64,000 nucleotides of DNA from Lunularia cruciata (lineage: Eukaryota > Streptophyta > Marchantiopsida > Lunulariales > Lunulariaceae). Below are positions 25,401 through 36,320 of this stretch, in pieces (position 1 is the first letter of the stretch; each line of letters begins with the position of its first letter). The position numbers were made by a program, and so were the translations under genes. The stretch is from the NCBI GenBank assembly GCA_948567375.1, contig OX419762.1:12034001-12098000 (forward strand), given 5' to 3'. The notes beneath the pieces were generated by a model, which saw nothing but the letters and a program-made list of their open reading frames with translations, made no database searches and had not been told where the DNA came from.

Positions 25401-27339
25401 GGACCAGTACCTGCATTAAGTACCTGCTTAGCGTGATTAACACTAATGCAAGTACATGAGTCAGGTTAAGTAACTATAGTAGTGTGGCTGTTACTGTACT
25501 TTGTTCGTTCGTTCCTGCGAGCCCTTCCCTTATCAAATGCAACTAGATGAAGTTGGCTGTGCGCTTTACTTGTGAAGCATGTGAGAAGGAGTGGTAGATG
25601 AAGAAGGAAGGACACACATAGACGAGAAATAAGTTGTAGCACGTGGAGGACATGTCTAGAGGTTATTGGAATTTTGTAGTCATCACATTTGCTTGTCGAG
25701 GTACAAACGTGAGACCATTTTGTTTCATGTGTGAGTGCGACTCGAATAGAAAACAAAAGCGGTGGGAAGACTCCCATCGAGCCGTACAAGGATAGTTTTC
25801 GTGTGTTAAAGGGGGAGATGGAAAGACGGGGATATATGTGGCATATTTGTTGGTGGTACTGTGGATAGTCTTAAGGGCAAAATTAAAAGTGATGGCAGCG
25901 GAGGACATATAAGTACTTCGAGAGAGAATGAACTCATGATGATGGTCTCTGAATAAGTGTTGGTCGAACCGTCGAAGTGGAGAACAAATATTGGGACTTT
26001 ATGATCGATTGTTTATTATATAACCTAAATGGCAAATGGCGATACAAGGACAAGAAGCACAATCATTTAGAGTTCTCACGAGTGAGAGAGTTTCTCTTTC
26101 TGAAAGAGAAGCTATACCGAAAAGCCCGTCTTGATAAGCTATCGGTATTCATGTGCTAGGCCTATCAGTTCTTCTCGTCTATCCTAAATTTCAGTGATTC
26201 TTCGATGAACATTGAAAACGACCGACTCCTAACTCTACATAGAAAAACTTTCAAATCCATCTCCTCTCTCCTTTGCCCACGATGTAACGCAACGAGCGAC
26301 AACAACTGCAGATTGTCGTCTTCAAAAGCATAAACTATTAGACCACAGAAATAGTTTTGGCCCTAACATTAGTTTATGCTTTTGACTTCACTTGCTTTTT
26401 AGTATGTAGTATAAAAGTTCTCCACCTTGTCTACACTTTCGATGATATAAAGTTTGACAAATGAACATCCGATGTAAAAGCTGTGGGGGTGTACTTTCTT
26501 ATCGTTGAATGAACATCCCAAGAACCCCTGTTCTGGATGGGAGTAGAATGAGACTTGGCTGCTCACCATATCAACAGTAGAGCAACTCTGGAGGGTTCAG
26601 TTAGTTTGTATTGATGTTTGGACCGTCCTTGAAAGTTTGGGATGACATTTATCATGCAAAACGATATCGCTTTTATGACATGGATTGGTGTCATGTGAGT
26701 TAAAAACGAATTTTCATCTTCCTTATAGCAATCTTTGCCCTTGAGCCCCCATCGTACATGAGTACCAAAAGACTGCCTAGTATGCTGAGGTTTCTGATTA
26801 TTTAATTAGATGCTTGAAATCCACTTCGAGTATCAACATTTGATGTGATGACAAGATCGCCATTCCCCAATGACAAGATCTTTTGGAATGTTCATAAACT
26901 GACTGTGATCAGTTAAAGAAGATCACTATGAATTCTGAGTTAGAGTGTGGTGAGCAACATCACTAATGTTTATTTAACTAGACAAGAAAATTTCCATGGT
27001 ATACGCAATAAAAAGTAAAATCCCCTCTCTCAGTAACGTGTTCTATTTCAAGCTAATGAAAATGTATTTTTCGCGTCCATAAGCAGGTTGCCATCCTGCT
27101 GTGTCAAGAAATTAACCAATAAAATGAACATATCTTAATCTTAAATCAAATGCTTTATGATTGACCCTCTTTGGGAAATCTCTTTGAGTTTGATAGAGTA
27201 CGTGAGAGTAAAGGCAGGGCCATCATGATGAAATATAAGAGAGAGAGAGATAAGAGATATCCTAAGGTAAGGACACGATCTCCTACCATAAGGACAAGTG
27301 AACACGATTGGGTTAACTCTTTAGGGTCGGACGAGTCGC
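25401..27339. other. Gene-free spacer with a long-loop inverted repeat
   Basis: No gene recognised. A diverged inverted repeat near 25410-25460 (GTACCTGCATTA with TAATGCAAGTAC, one mismatch) and the perfect one at 26322-26385 are the only structures seen. Confidence 0.45.
26322..26385. repeat. Perfect 16-bp inverted repeat with 32-base loop
   Basis: TCAAAAGCATAAACTA (26322-26337) and its exact reverse complement (26370-26385). A smaller stem, CGACAA/TTGTCG, lies just upstream near 26298-26317. Confidence 0.9.
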
Positions 27340-28540
27340 TTAAGTAAGATCTTAGCGTTGAATGATAGTTCCCACTTTCGGCGACTGGGGAGAGAGAGGG
27401 GCGGCTAAAAGTGGAAGGGTTAAAACGGGGGACCGATGGGGAGAAGGGAGAGGGACCCACGAGTGCATTGACCAGGCGGCGGTGGGTAACGGTCCCACAG
27501 GAGGGAAGGGACACAGAGGCCTGCCCTGTACTCACTACGGACGGCGACCCAGTTAGTGCTCTGCTGGGTGTCATACGTAGGCCTTACGGGGAACCCGGTC
27601 GGATGACGGGCTAACGCGCGGCCTGCTTTTGGTGAGTGGGACCCGGGAGGGAAAACTCGATCATTTAATGCGCGCCGCACTTGACCTTTCTCCCATGTTC
27701 CGCGTAAGTTTAAGGCAACCCCGTTCCAGCGCTAAAGACAAAATGTGGTCATCTCTTTTTCCTTAGATTTCAAGCCCCTTGAAGTCCGCCACTGTCCTCC
27801 AGTTCTATATCTGAGGCTGGCTACCTTTGACTGCCTGCAAAGCTTTCCCTCGGACAGAGTTAGTTGACTGGCTCCCTACCCTAGATGCGCCCTAGATGCC
27901 CTCGTGAACCGGGCCCAGACAGCGGGATGGTGCTGCCTGCCTGCCTTGGTTGGTCGGAACTCCCGTGGCTTTGGCGGTGTCGCTGAATTAGCGAGAATGT
28001 GACGTTTTTCCTGTATTGTCCGCCGTCACCCCAAATGTAGCCAATGAAAACGGAGACGGTATCATTCATTGTATAGCGGAAGAGGTAACAGTCCGTATCA
28101 GGAGTGAAAACCGGGTCGGTCGGTCGGTCGGGCGGGGCGGGTCATTTCTCTGTCTCCCCTCGCTCCTTCCCTCGCCCAACCCCCCCTAGTTCAAACGTCT
28201 CTGATTCCCAAGTTCCCCGCGCCGCTATTTTAGCCGGATGGCAAGACATTAGAGTCTGACGAACTTCTCTACTTACCATATGCTTTATGCAAATCAGAAA
28301 CCACCGCATAAAAATATCTCTATCTCCCCATCCGGCGGTTTCCGGATCCGCAAGGGATTGCCAACCGACTGTCATATTGCCGGCGGTTGGGCCAAGTAGC
28401 AGGACAAGGGACCGCCTATCTCTGGCTCTCTGGGACGTTACTCCAGGAGAAGACAGTAAAGGGAAGTGTCGCTTGGGAGTTAAGGGAAGTGTCCCTTAAC
28501 TCTCTTTGCCGGGAAGGTAACATTTTACCTTTTGGCCGAT
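27340..28540. other. CpG-rich segment upstream of the AP2 leader, no gene recognised
   Basis: GC- and CpG-rich DNA between AT-rich flanks. It contains a GGTC/GGCG tract near 28107-28140 and a perfect 11-bp stem hairpin at 28477-28502 next to a duplicated AAGGGAAGTGTC. The longest frames (27155-27574 minus, 27411-27614 plus, 27420-27680 minus) overlap one another and match nothing I know. It may be distal promoter or enhancer DNA of the AP2 gene. Confidence 0.4.
28477..28502. repeat. Perfect hairpin, 11-bp stem, 4-base loop
   Basis: GAGTTAAGGGA, loop AGTG, then TCCCTTAACTC. The left arm and loop repeat part of AAAGGGAAGTGTC found about 25 bases earlier, so this hairpin seems to have arisen by local copying. 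Confidence 0.85.
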
Positions 28541-29798
28541 TTATTTCGTTTGTTGAGTGACTTTTGATTCCCTTTGAGGTATGTGGACGGGGGGAGAGTA
28601 TGAGCTTGAGTTTGAGCCGAAGCTTGGCTTGAGTTGCAGCAGAAGCTTAGCGGACAACTAACTACTGGTGTGGTCTTTGTGTACAAGGTGGTGGGAGTAG
28701 GTAGGAAGGAGAGGGAGGAAATGAGGAAGTGGAGAGGGGAGGAGAAGAAATCTCTCTCGGGGATTGTAGAGAGCGCGGAAGCATTGTCTGGTTGGTGCTG
28801 TGCCCACAACCTGGAGGAACTTGCACAGAGGGAGGAGAGGAGAGGGGGAAGGACTTCAAGGAAGGAAGTTGGATTGGGTTGTGTGCTCAGAAGCGTTTAC
28901 TTCCTTCCTGGGAGAGAGCATCCATCCATCATAGGAGGAGTGGAGTGAGATCAGCATTAGATAGATTGCTGCCGCATGTACGAACAAGACCCACAGCAGC
29001 ACGAGAGAGCAAGCGAGCGAGAGAGGAAGTTTGAAGGAGGGGAATAGGAGGAGGAGAGCAAAGAGTAGGAGAAGTCCAGTAGCCAGTGAGAGTGATAGCG
29101 CGCGATAGGAGCCAGAGAACAAGAGAGTATTAGTGTAGTGTGCACACCAGAGAGTGGAAACGAACGCGTACTTGGTAAAGGGCTCATTTGAGGAAAGAAT
29201 AAGTGAGCGCAGCAAAGGGTGGGGCTGTCGGACTGAGAGAAGCAAGGCAAGAGAACATAACGAAGAGAGAGGAGTGGGGCGGGTCTGAGGAAGAGAAGGA
29301 GGAAGGAGTAGGAGTATAGTTGGAGAGCCGGCCCGTAATTCGGGGCATATATGGGTTGCAGAAAAGTTGGTTGAGACAAGAGTCCGCATGCGCAGCAGCG
29401 ATCTCAATCAATTGAAGTTGTGGTGTGGGTGTCGTAGTAGTCCTTAAGAGAGAAGAGGTGGTGGAGGAGGAAGGCGAAAGTGGAAACAACTTAAGTCAGT
29501 GGATTTCAATCCAGGCCAGGCCAGACACGACAACTCTCAGACCAGGGGGAAAGAAGGAAGAAAGACAGGCAAAGAGATTGAACGAACACATATATCCCTC
29601 ACTATTACTACACACAGAAGACACAAACACACACGAGGTGCTGGTTGAAGAGCGGTGTAGAGAAGAGAGAGCAAGGGAAAGAGTAGTCTGTGCTGTGCTG
29701 CCGTTGAGTTGGTTGTTTGGTTGATCCATTCGAGAAGCTTGCAAGCTTGTAGTGGGGTGTGATAGTAGTAGTCCTAGTTCGCTGCTCTCATCTCTGCT

Positions 29799-29909
29799 AT
29801 GGGTTTAGGTGGCTGCTTTGGATACCGCCTGGAGGCCAGTAGTGTGATAATATTGATGCGGGCCTTTCCTGAAAGGTTCAGCGCTGAACCTGCTCATGGT
29901 TCCAGTTGA
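29799..29909 (+). other. Possible upstream ORF in the AP2 leader (36 codons)
   Basis: An ATG at 29799 opens a 36-codon frame (begins MGLGGCFGYRLEA) that ends with TGA at 29907-29909, about 725 bases before the AP2 start codon. It contains the perfect palindrome at 29875-29890. If this stretch is in the mature mRNA, it could reduce translation of the main ORF. Neither transcription nor conservation can be judged here. Confidence 0.25.
29875..29890. repeat. Perfect 16-bp palindrome GGTTCAGCGCTGAACC
   Basis: GGTTCAGC is followed immediately by its reverse complement with no spacer. The core AGCGCTGA occurs again about 40 bases downstream (in AACAGCGCTGATCC), and AGCGCTTCAG follows near 29990. 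It could be a dimeric protein-binding site or a leader hairpin. Confidence 0.7.
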
Positions 29910-30634
29910 AAGAACAGCGCTGATCCGAATTCGCGTCGTGAAGTAGTCGTCCTGAGGTGTGGCGTTTTGTTTCAGGAGGATCATTGTATAGCGCTTCAGT
30001 GAGGAGAGGTGGTGCTACTACTAGCACACACAGCAGCAGGCATCGTAAGGACTAGAATATCATTCGTCAGCTCTCATTTCTTTGCCGAGGAAATCTACAG
30101 CCTATCAGTTCTTGGTTCAGTGCAGTTTCGTTCGCTCTTCCATTATACACTACTCTAAACATCAAACCTGGAATTTGATACCCCTTTCATCTGGAGAGTG
30201 TTTCCACTGTCTCATCTGTAATTTGGAGAAGTCGACTCGTTACGTAGCACGTTGTGCCCACTGTCTAGCCAAACTTGTACATTCGCTTCTTCATCATCAT
30301 CCTCCCCCTCCCTTCTCCAAACTACCACCTTGCTGCTACTACGTTTCACTGTAATAACTTTCACATGCCAGTAATCAGTTCTCGTTCCTCACCATTCCGA
30401 GTTGTCCATCGTCCCCCAAGTATTCTCGTCTGAGCAGAAGTCCGTGTCTGCCAATGTGGGCAACGGATATCTTGACCTACGAAAACCTGTCTGAAGAAGA
30501 GGACGAGTGGTCACTAACCGTTTGTTACTGGGGTAGAGCACCAGCGTCTTAGCTACCGATCTTTCGATCACTCCCATCTCCACTGTTTCTCGTAAGCAGT
30601 CAAGCTGGGAAATTTCGTAGCTGAAGATAGGTCG

Positions 30635-33600
30635 ATGAGGTCGGTCAACAACTGGTTGGCCTTCTCTCTATCCCCGCATTTGACCATTGATGTGCCGGAA
30701 CATACACCTTCAGCACAATCTAATGGTCCTAAGATGGCTCAACATTCTTCAGCGGAGAATGGCATGTCCTATAACGGGCAACCATCGGGCGAGTGTTACA
30801 ACCTTGGACAGTCAGACGGCGACGGTCTGTCCATGCGCCCCGATGGCTCGCTTTGTATAATGGAGGCGTTGAGTCGCTCTCATAGTGGAGGTAAGCTCTC
30901 TCCCCATCTCTCGCCACTCTAAGTTTTAGTCAGTCAGTCCTCTTCAAAGTGGGAGCTTTCTGTTTTTATCTATGCACCCTTAGGGTCCGTACTGAATCAA
31001 CAATTTCATCGGTTTCCCATAAATGAACTTCGAAGTCATCTGGTTCAGTTCAATTCAATCATCTGAACCCAATTAATGATCATGCCTCGTGAACCCAGTA
31101 ACATGCCACACTGAAACTTCTACAGTAAATCAGACCCGAGCTCAATTTGGCTTTCAAATGATATGAATAATTCTGATGAGCGGGATTCACTCGATCGCGA
31201 AGAAGTAGAAGAAGCTGATGAGAATGTCTCTTTACCAAATCTGTGTTCGCTCGGTCTCATGGAGGAACGAAGAAGTATTTCCGCTATGTTCTCCAATCTC
31301 AGCGGTAACGATTCATTCCTCCGGGGATGGTCGAAATCAAATGCCCACATCCTACTGCCGAATGTACCTAATAGTCCGATACGATGTATGCAGGCGTCCA
31401 GAACTTGTGGGACTTGCTCAAGGGTAAGGATATCATCTACTGGGAAGTGAGTTAAGGTTAACAGGTGTCGAAAGTGACTGATTTAACGAAGAATTTGGTG
31501 GTTTTGTTCTTGTTACAGATTGGGCCCAGCTCAAGACTGGTCATGTGCAGCACCCCTCCCAGCATTTGCTGAACGCCGAGCTCTCAAGGTTGGCGGGCAG
31601 CAGAGCACCTAGTGAACAGATCACTCAGAACCAATATGATTCACTGGGTACCCAATCCAATAAGTCGGACCATGACTCGGGCCCGAAACTTGAAGACTTT
31701 TTGGGAGGGGCTTCGTCGCTGGGAGGTCAATACACCAACCGTTCAGATTCACAAACACACAATTTCGAGAACCTGTATTTCAGGGATATCAATGTGAATC
31801 TGAGTCCTTACTCTGGTGCTGCCCAGCAACAGGCCAATCATGTGCCTCCTAGTTTCCATGCGTACGGCTTGCAGAGGACTGATAACTCTTCCACACAGCA
31901 ACCGTACGACTCTCACTCAAGAAACGACACTGCAGCAGAGCCAAATCTCTGCCATCCCAATGTGCACGCACAGAATCTGCTGCAGGTGGCTCTCGATCAA
32001 CACCACCACTCCGGGGGTAATAATTCCAACCAGGGTGGTGACATGTTGCAAGATTGCACCCTTCAGCTGCCTCAAGGTCCTAACCTTTCGGCTCTGAAAA
32101 CCTGGCTACGGCAGAGCCAAGCAGCCCCCGGAACTGGTGGTGTCAACGCCCTAGGAGGTGGAGATGGCAACAAGCAGCAACAACAGCAGCCAGGAGGTAT
32201 TGGCAAGCCAAATCTCCCTACAATGGCCAATCTCCATCAGTCTTTGTCTCTGTCCATGAGCCCCGGCTCCCAGTCCAGCAACACTTTGGTCGGCGCCCAG
32301 CCTGCCAATGTCGCTGCTGAGACTTCTCCTGAGACTAGGAAGAGAGGAGCAGGTCGGGCTGGCTCTAAGGAGGCCTCTCCTCGTAAATCCATCGACACTT
32401 TCGGTCAGAGAACTTCTGTCTTCCGCGGGGTCACCAGGTGTGTTGTCCCTGTCCAGTATTCCCTTTATCATCTGATTATTCAGTGGAGTTAACAGACAGT
32501 TGACTACCGTATCAGCCGAATACACTTGCAGTTTTCCTAATTGCCGTGTTCGAAATCCAAGTCAGGGTTGTTTCAGCCATATTATGATCTAATGTGATCG
32601 AGAGACTAAACTTTGAATCCCTGTATGATTTTGCTAAGATTCTTGGATGATTGAATATCTGGGTCCTCGTAGGCATCGTTGGACTGGACGGTATGAAGCT
32701 CACCTTTGGGACAACAGTTGCCGAAAGGAGGGGCAAACTCGCAAGGGCCGTCAAGGTTTGTCTTCCTAGTTTGATCGTACCTAGGCTGCGTTAATGTCAT
32801 TCATTCCTTCCTCGGAGGATTGCACAAATGTCTGGCTAATTGAGCTAATATCTCTCGTGGCATTTGTGCATGTAACATTTCTACCGGCCTTCAATCAACA
32901 GTTTACCTCGGTGAGTCCGTCTATGTATCCATGCCGCAGGTCACAGATCTATTGATTGAATGACTCATTTCACTTAGTAAAGGCAGCGCTTCCGGAGATT
33001 TCCAAAATTATATTGATTCACCTATATTGCTACATCCTTTCAGGTGGATATGACAAAGAGGAAAAGGCTGCGCGCGCCTACGATCTCGCTGCTCTCAAGT
33101 ACTGGGGTCCTAACACTACCATCAACTTTCCGGTACAATAATCACGCGAATCAACCTCCTCAGAATCTAGCGCTCTGTGATGTGACTCGATGGAGTCCAC
33201 GTCCTGGGGAACGGGTGAACAGATAGAGGCCTTCCTAGTACAGTGGACGGGAATCGCGCTTTGGTTGTTAAAAACGTGCCTTTTCCTAAGTCTGATGCAC
33301 GTTACCGGTAGTGGACGTGATTGACTCAGTCCCTATCTACGTGTGTCGGTGTCAAGATCAGTCGCTGCAATAGTGATGGTGGTTTGAATGAAAAGCTAGC
33401 GCATCCTGTAGTACGAGGGTTCGTTTGTCACCATCGCGTCAATTGATCGCATTTGGCCATGTTGGATTGGATGGGATAATTCGCAGATTCACCAGTATGA
33501 GAAGGAGCTCGAGGAGATGAAGAATATGACCCGGCAGGAGTACGTGGCTTCCCTCCGGAGGTTAGTAGTGCAAGGCCTCCAATTAATGAGACAAGTTTCC

Positions 33601-35681
33601 CATCTGATATCTAGGATGGTGGTACGGTCGATTCTTCTGAAAGTTAGTCATGGTCCACAACCCCTCCAAATCCTGTTTCCTGAAAGGTAGGGTGGGGTGG
33701 ATTCTTCACCGTACTCAGTACGGATTGTAATTCAATTTCACCCATCATCATCGCCGTTTGTGTGGGCAACTGTCCGTGCACATTTCCGGGTCTGATGTTT
33801 GCTGAGCACCTAGCTTACTTGGTGCTCGTGAAGCCAGATCAGCAAACGCAGTACGGGCTGGGCATGTGTACTTGCTTGCGTGGTCCTATCAAGTCATTCA
33901 TCTGACCATGTGAACCCGTCTTATTCCAATTACAGAAAGAGCAGTGGATTCTCGAGAGGTGCTTCTGTTTATCGTGGTGTCACCAGGTATGTGTAGATCA
34001 CTAGCAGCTAAGTTGGCGAGTGCAATATCTTGCTCGCAGATAATTTGTGTCCTTCCGGGGATAATTCTTCTCTAACGAGCTGGTTCCCATTTCTTTTTCT
34101 TGAAGCCCATGGAGCTGACTTATTGGTTTGAGTTGACCATCGCCTTACCTCATGAATATGATGTGACTGCAGGCACCATCAGCACGGCCGATGGCAGGCA
34201 CGAATTGGCCGAGTTGCTGGAAACAAGGACCTCTATTTGGGAACATACAGTGAGTACACTCCTTTCGAACTTTGGTATAAACCAACCGTCATCTAGCCAA
34301 TCGCGAACGGATGTGTAGACGTCCAGGAAATGGATCAGCTTCTCCTTTCCATCCCCTTTTGAAAGTCAGGGCAGAAGTAGCGACGGCCATCAATCAGTTC
34401 TTGTCGAAGAGATTCCCCCTCCTGTTTATGATGTTGGAATTTACGGATAAGTTCAAAAGATGTACGTACCCCCGCTCTTAATGTCAGGTTGTGGGAAAAA
34501 GCCACCGCAAAGTCTTCAGGCATGTCCTTATTGCCACCTTTTGTCAAAAGTAGCAATAAGTCGGGTGTGGCCGTACCGTTCAACGGTATACGCTCGACAT
34601 TTACTAGATGTAAAACGAGCAGTCTGAAATGTAGAAAGGGTCATAGTTGTATAATGGAGGCTTACTTGCCAGGCTGGTGGACTTGTCGGAATAGTTTACA
34701 GTTCAGATGGAAGTCGTAAAGATGGATCCGTAACGTATTATTGTGGTGGATTTTGGTTTTGCAGGCACCCAGGAAGAAGCAGCTGAAGCGTATGACATTG
34801 CTGCGATAAAGTTCAGGGGAATAAACGCGGTGACAAACTTTGACATCAGCCGCTATGACACGAAGAGGATTTGTGGGAGTGCCCACAATACCGCTGATGG
34901 TGAATCGCCCAAGGTTCAGGCCGCATCGACCAAGGAGTTGGCAGTTGTAGCCCCGGAGCAGCCGAGTGATCCAAGTGTGGACGGTGGGCACCAAACGGAC
35001 GAGGATTCCCAGAGCTTGCAAACAGGGAACACCAACACCAGCCAGGTCACAGACGGGTTGGTGTCCAAGTCCCAGCTCCAGGAATGGCAGATGCTGTATC
35101 ATCAGCAGCGCAATTGGGATGATGCCAATCAGCAGCAGCAGCCAGATGTGAGGACTCAGTCTCTGATATCGGACCTGGGCCATCACAAGTTCCTGCAGTC
35201 GCCAGCAGGAAACATGCATTCGGCAGTGCTGAGGAACTTGATGGGGCTCAGTGACGCCGGGGCCAGCGGTAGTGAGTCCTCGGGAGGAATGTTAGCTGGC
35301 TTGCCTGGGGGATCGAGTTCTTCAATGATGGGAGTAGGAAGTAACTCCGGATTTCCAGGGAGTCAGAATAGTCCTAAATCACTGAGAGAGCAACAACAGA
35401 GCGAGGACGAGAGCTCTAAGAGTGGAGGGGGAGGAGGACAGGGTGGTGGCGGAGCGTATGAGAATGTATTGCAAGGAGACTTGAGCAGGCATATTCTGTA
35501 TCTGTCCCATGGGCAGTCGCCACCGAATGGAAGTAGCGGTAAGCAATCGACGAGCAGTTATGACAACAGCTCGTTAGGGAATCAGTCATGGATGAGCACT
35601 CAAGGAAATTTGAATCAGCGGGTTTCTGCTGGCCACTTGAGTGTTGGCCACATGCCAATTTTTGCAGTTTGGAACGATTGA
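30635..35681 (+). CDS. AINTEGUMENTA/PLETHORA/BABYBOOM-like (euANT) double-AP2 transcription factor, 9 exons, 824 aa
   Basis: Exons: 30635-30890, 31519-32437, 32673-32755, 32902-32910, 33044-33132, 33487-33560, 33936-33986, 34173-34249, 34765-35681. They total 2475 bases, stay in frame and are bounded by GT..AG introns. The start is chosen because the protein opens with the family motif [10 protein letters not shown]. Further euANT motifs follow: SLCIMEAL in exon 1, then [37 protein letters not shown] and [14 protein letters not shown] in exon 2. AP2 repeat 1 covers about residues 386-452, the linker ([22 protein letters not shown] region) about 453-486, and AP2 repeat 2 about 487-551. The C-terminal part has Gln- and Gly-rich runs and ends MPIFAVWND, a typical family ending. 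Known members bind DNA in the nucleus and maintain stem or meristem cells; moss relatives (APB genes) act in apical-cell formation. Family assignment is firm; the exact orthologue is not. Confidence 0.96.
32821..32870 (+). repeat. 10-bp perfect inverted repeat in AP2 intron 3, just upstream of the microexon
   Basis: TGCACAAATG (32821-32830) and CATTTGTGCA (32861-32870) are exact reverse complements separated by 30 bases. The second arm ends 31 bases before the microexon. In the pre-mRNA this would fold the middle of the 146-base intron. Confidence 0.7.
32902..32910 (+). other. 9-nucleotide microexon of the AP2 gene (encodes Val-Tyr-Leu)
   Basis: The nine bases TTTACCTCG lie between an upstream ...caacag acceptor and a downstream gtgagt donor. 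The preceding exon ends CAA G and the next begins GT GGA, so the microexon supplies the end of Val, then Tyr and Leu, and the first base of Gly (residues 420-423). This restores the family sequence [20 protein letters not shown]. Skipping it would delete three residues in frame from the first AP2 repeat. This microexon is a known conserved trait of AP2/ANT genes and is too short for ordinary ORF searches. Confidence 0.95.
34527..34560 (+). repeat. Hairpin in AP2 intron 8
   Basis: CTTATTGC pairs with GCAATAAG and, inside it, CTTTTG pairs with CAAAAG across a single T. The two stems are separated by CAC on one side and TA on the other. This gives 14 base pairs in 34 bases, within the 515-base last intron. 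Confidence 0.75.
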
Positions 35682-36320
35682 CCTGCACCATCACCAGTGT
35701 ACTACGAAGCAGAAGTGAAATCGGCTGTGCAGGAGTAGAGAAGGAGAAATTAAGAAAGATTTCGATCGAGTCACTGGTGTTGTAGTTCCTGGTAGCTCTC
35801 AAATCTCAATTAGCCAGCTATATTAAGCTAGCCGCAGGGTGTCTGAACCATCTGTTGCTGGAATTTCTACAGTTGGTCTTTTGGTTATTGGGTTCTAGTT
35901 GGAACAGAATGGGAGCCGATCTGAATTGTCGAAGCAGATCCAGTCATCATCGTCGTCATCCTTGAAGCTCTGTAGGAGGAGCAGATAAGCAAAGCTGGAA
36001 CCCGGGCTTATTCCCCTTTTTTGTTCTACCGGGGATAAGGAGGAGAGGGAACCTTGTAATGTTAGCTGCCGCGGCTGCTAGCCGGCAGGCCCACCACCGT
36101 TTTTTTTTGGTCACTGATCACGTACACAGTTGGTTGGTAAAAAAAGAAGCCAGCAGGCAGGCTTACCTAAGAAAGATCGATGTCGACGATCTCTGGTATT
36201 TGTAGTAGCTGCTTGTGTGCTGTGTCTGTCAAGCTGCTTTCAGTCACTCAGTCGTTACTGCTGCCACTACCGAATTGTGATACATTCAAATTAAACACCG
36301 CCATATAGCACATGTAAAAT
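35682..36320 (+). other. Probable 3' untranslated region of the AP2 gene
   Basis: The stretch after the AP2 stop codon has no ORF of note. It includes TCATCGTCGTCATC near 35945 and a T-rich run near 36101. No clear AATAAA polyadenylation signal was seen, which is not unusual in plants, so the transcript end is not placed. Confidence 0.4.

Larger units (their letters stand above)
28541..30634 (+). promoter_or_regulatory. Purine-rich upstream region / probable 5' leader of the AP2 gene
   Basis: From about 28.68 to 29.57 kb the + strand is strongly purine-rich (runs of GGAGAGG, GAGAGAG, GAAGGA), followed by a mixed segment up to the start codon at 30635. Long ORFs read on either strand here are low-complexity products of this bias (Ser/Leu/Pro-rich on the minus strand, Arg/Glu/Gly-rich on the plus strand) and are not credible proteins. 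Long purine-rich leaders are common in plant regulatory genes. The transcription start and any leader intron cannot be placed from sequence alone. Confidence 0.5.

Noticed and set aside
28856-29744. Long ORFs on both strands (up to 183 codons) in the AP2 upstream region
   Set aside because: They come from strongly purine-rich DNA and translate to low-complexity Ser/Leu/Pro or Arg/Glu/Gly sequence in several frames at once.
28150-30215. TGTCTC auxin-response-like hexamers upstream of the AP2 gene
   Set aside because: The few copies seen are about what chance gives for a six-base motif in 3 kb on two strands.
31163-31450. 95-codon frame inside AP2 intron 1
   Set aside because: The flanking exons join in frame without it (GGA G / AT TGG) at good splice sites, and it has no AP2-family motif.
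30635-35681. miR172 target site in the AP2 gene
   Set aside because: Such sites belong to the AP2/TOE group; this protein has euANT motifs, and I did not see a miR172-complementary stretch.
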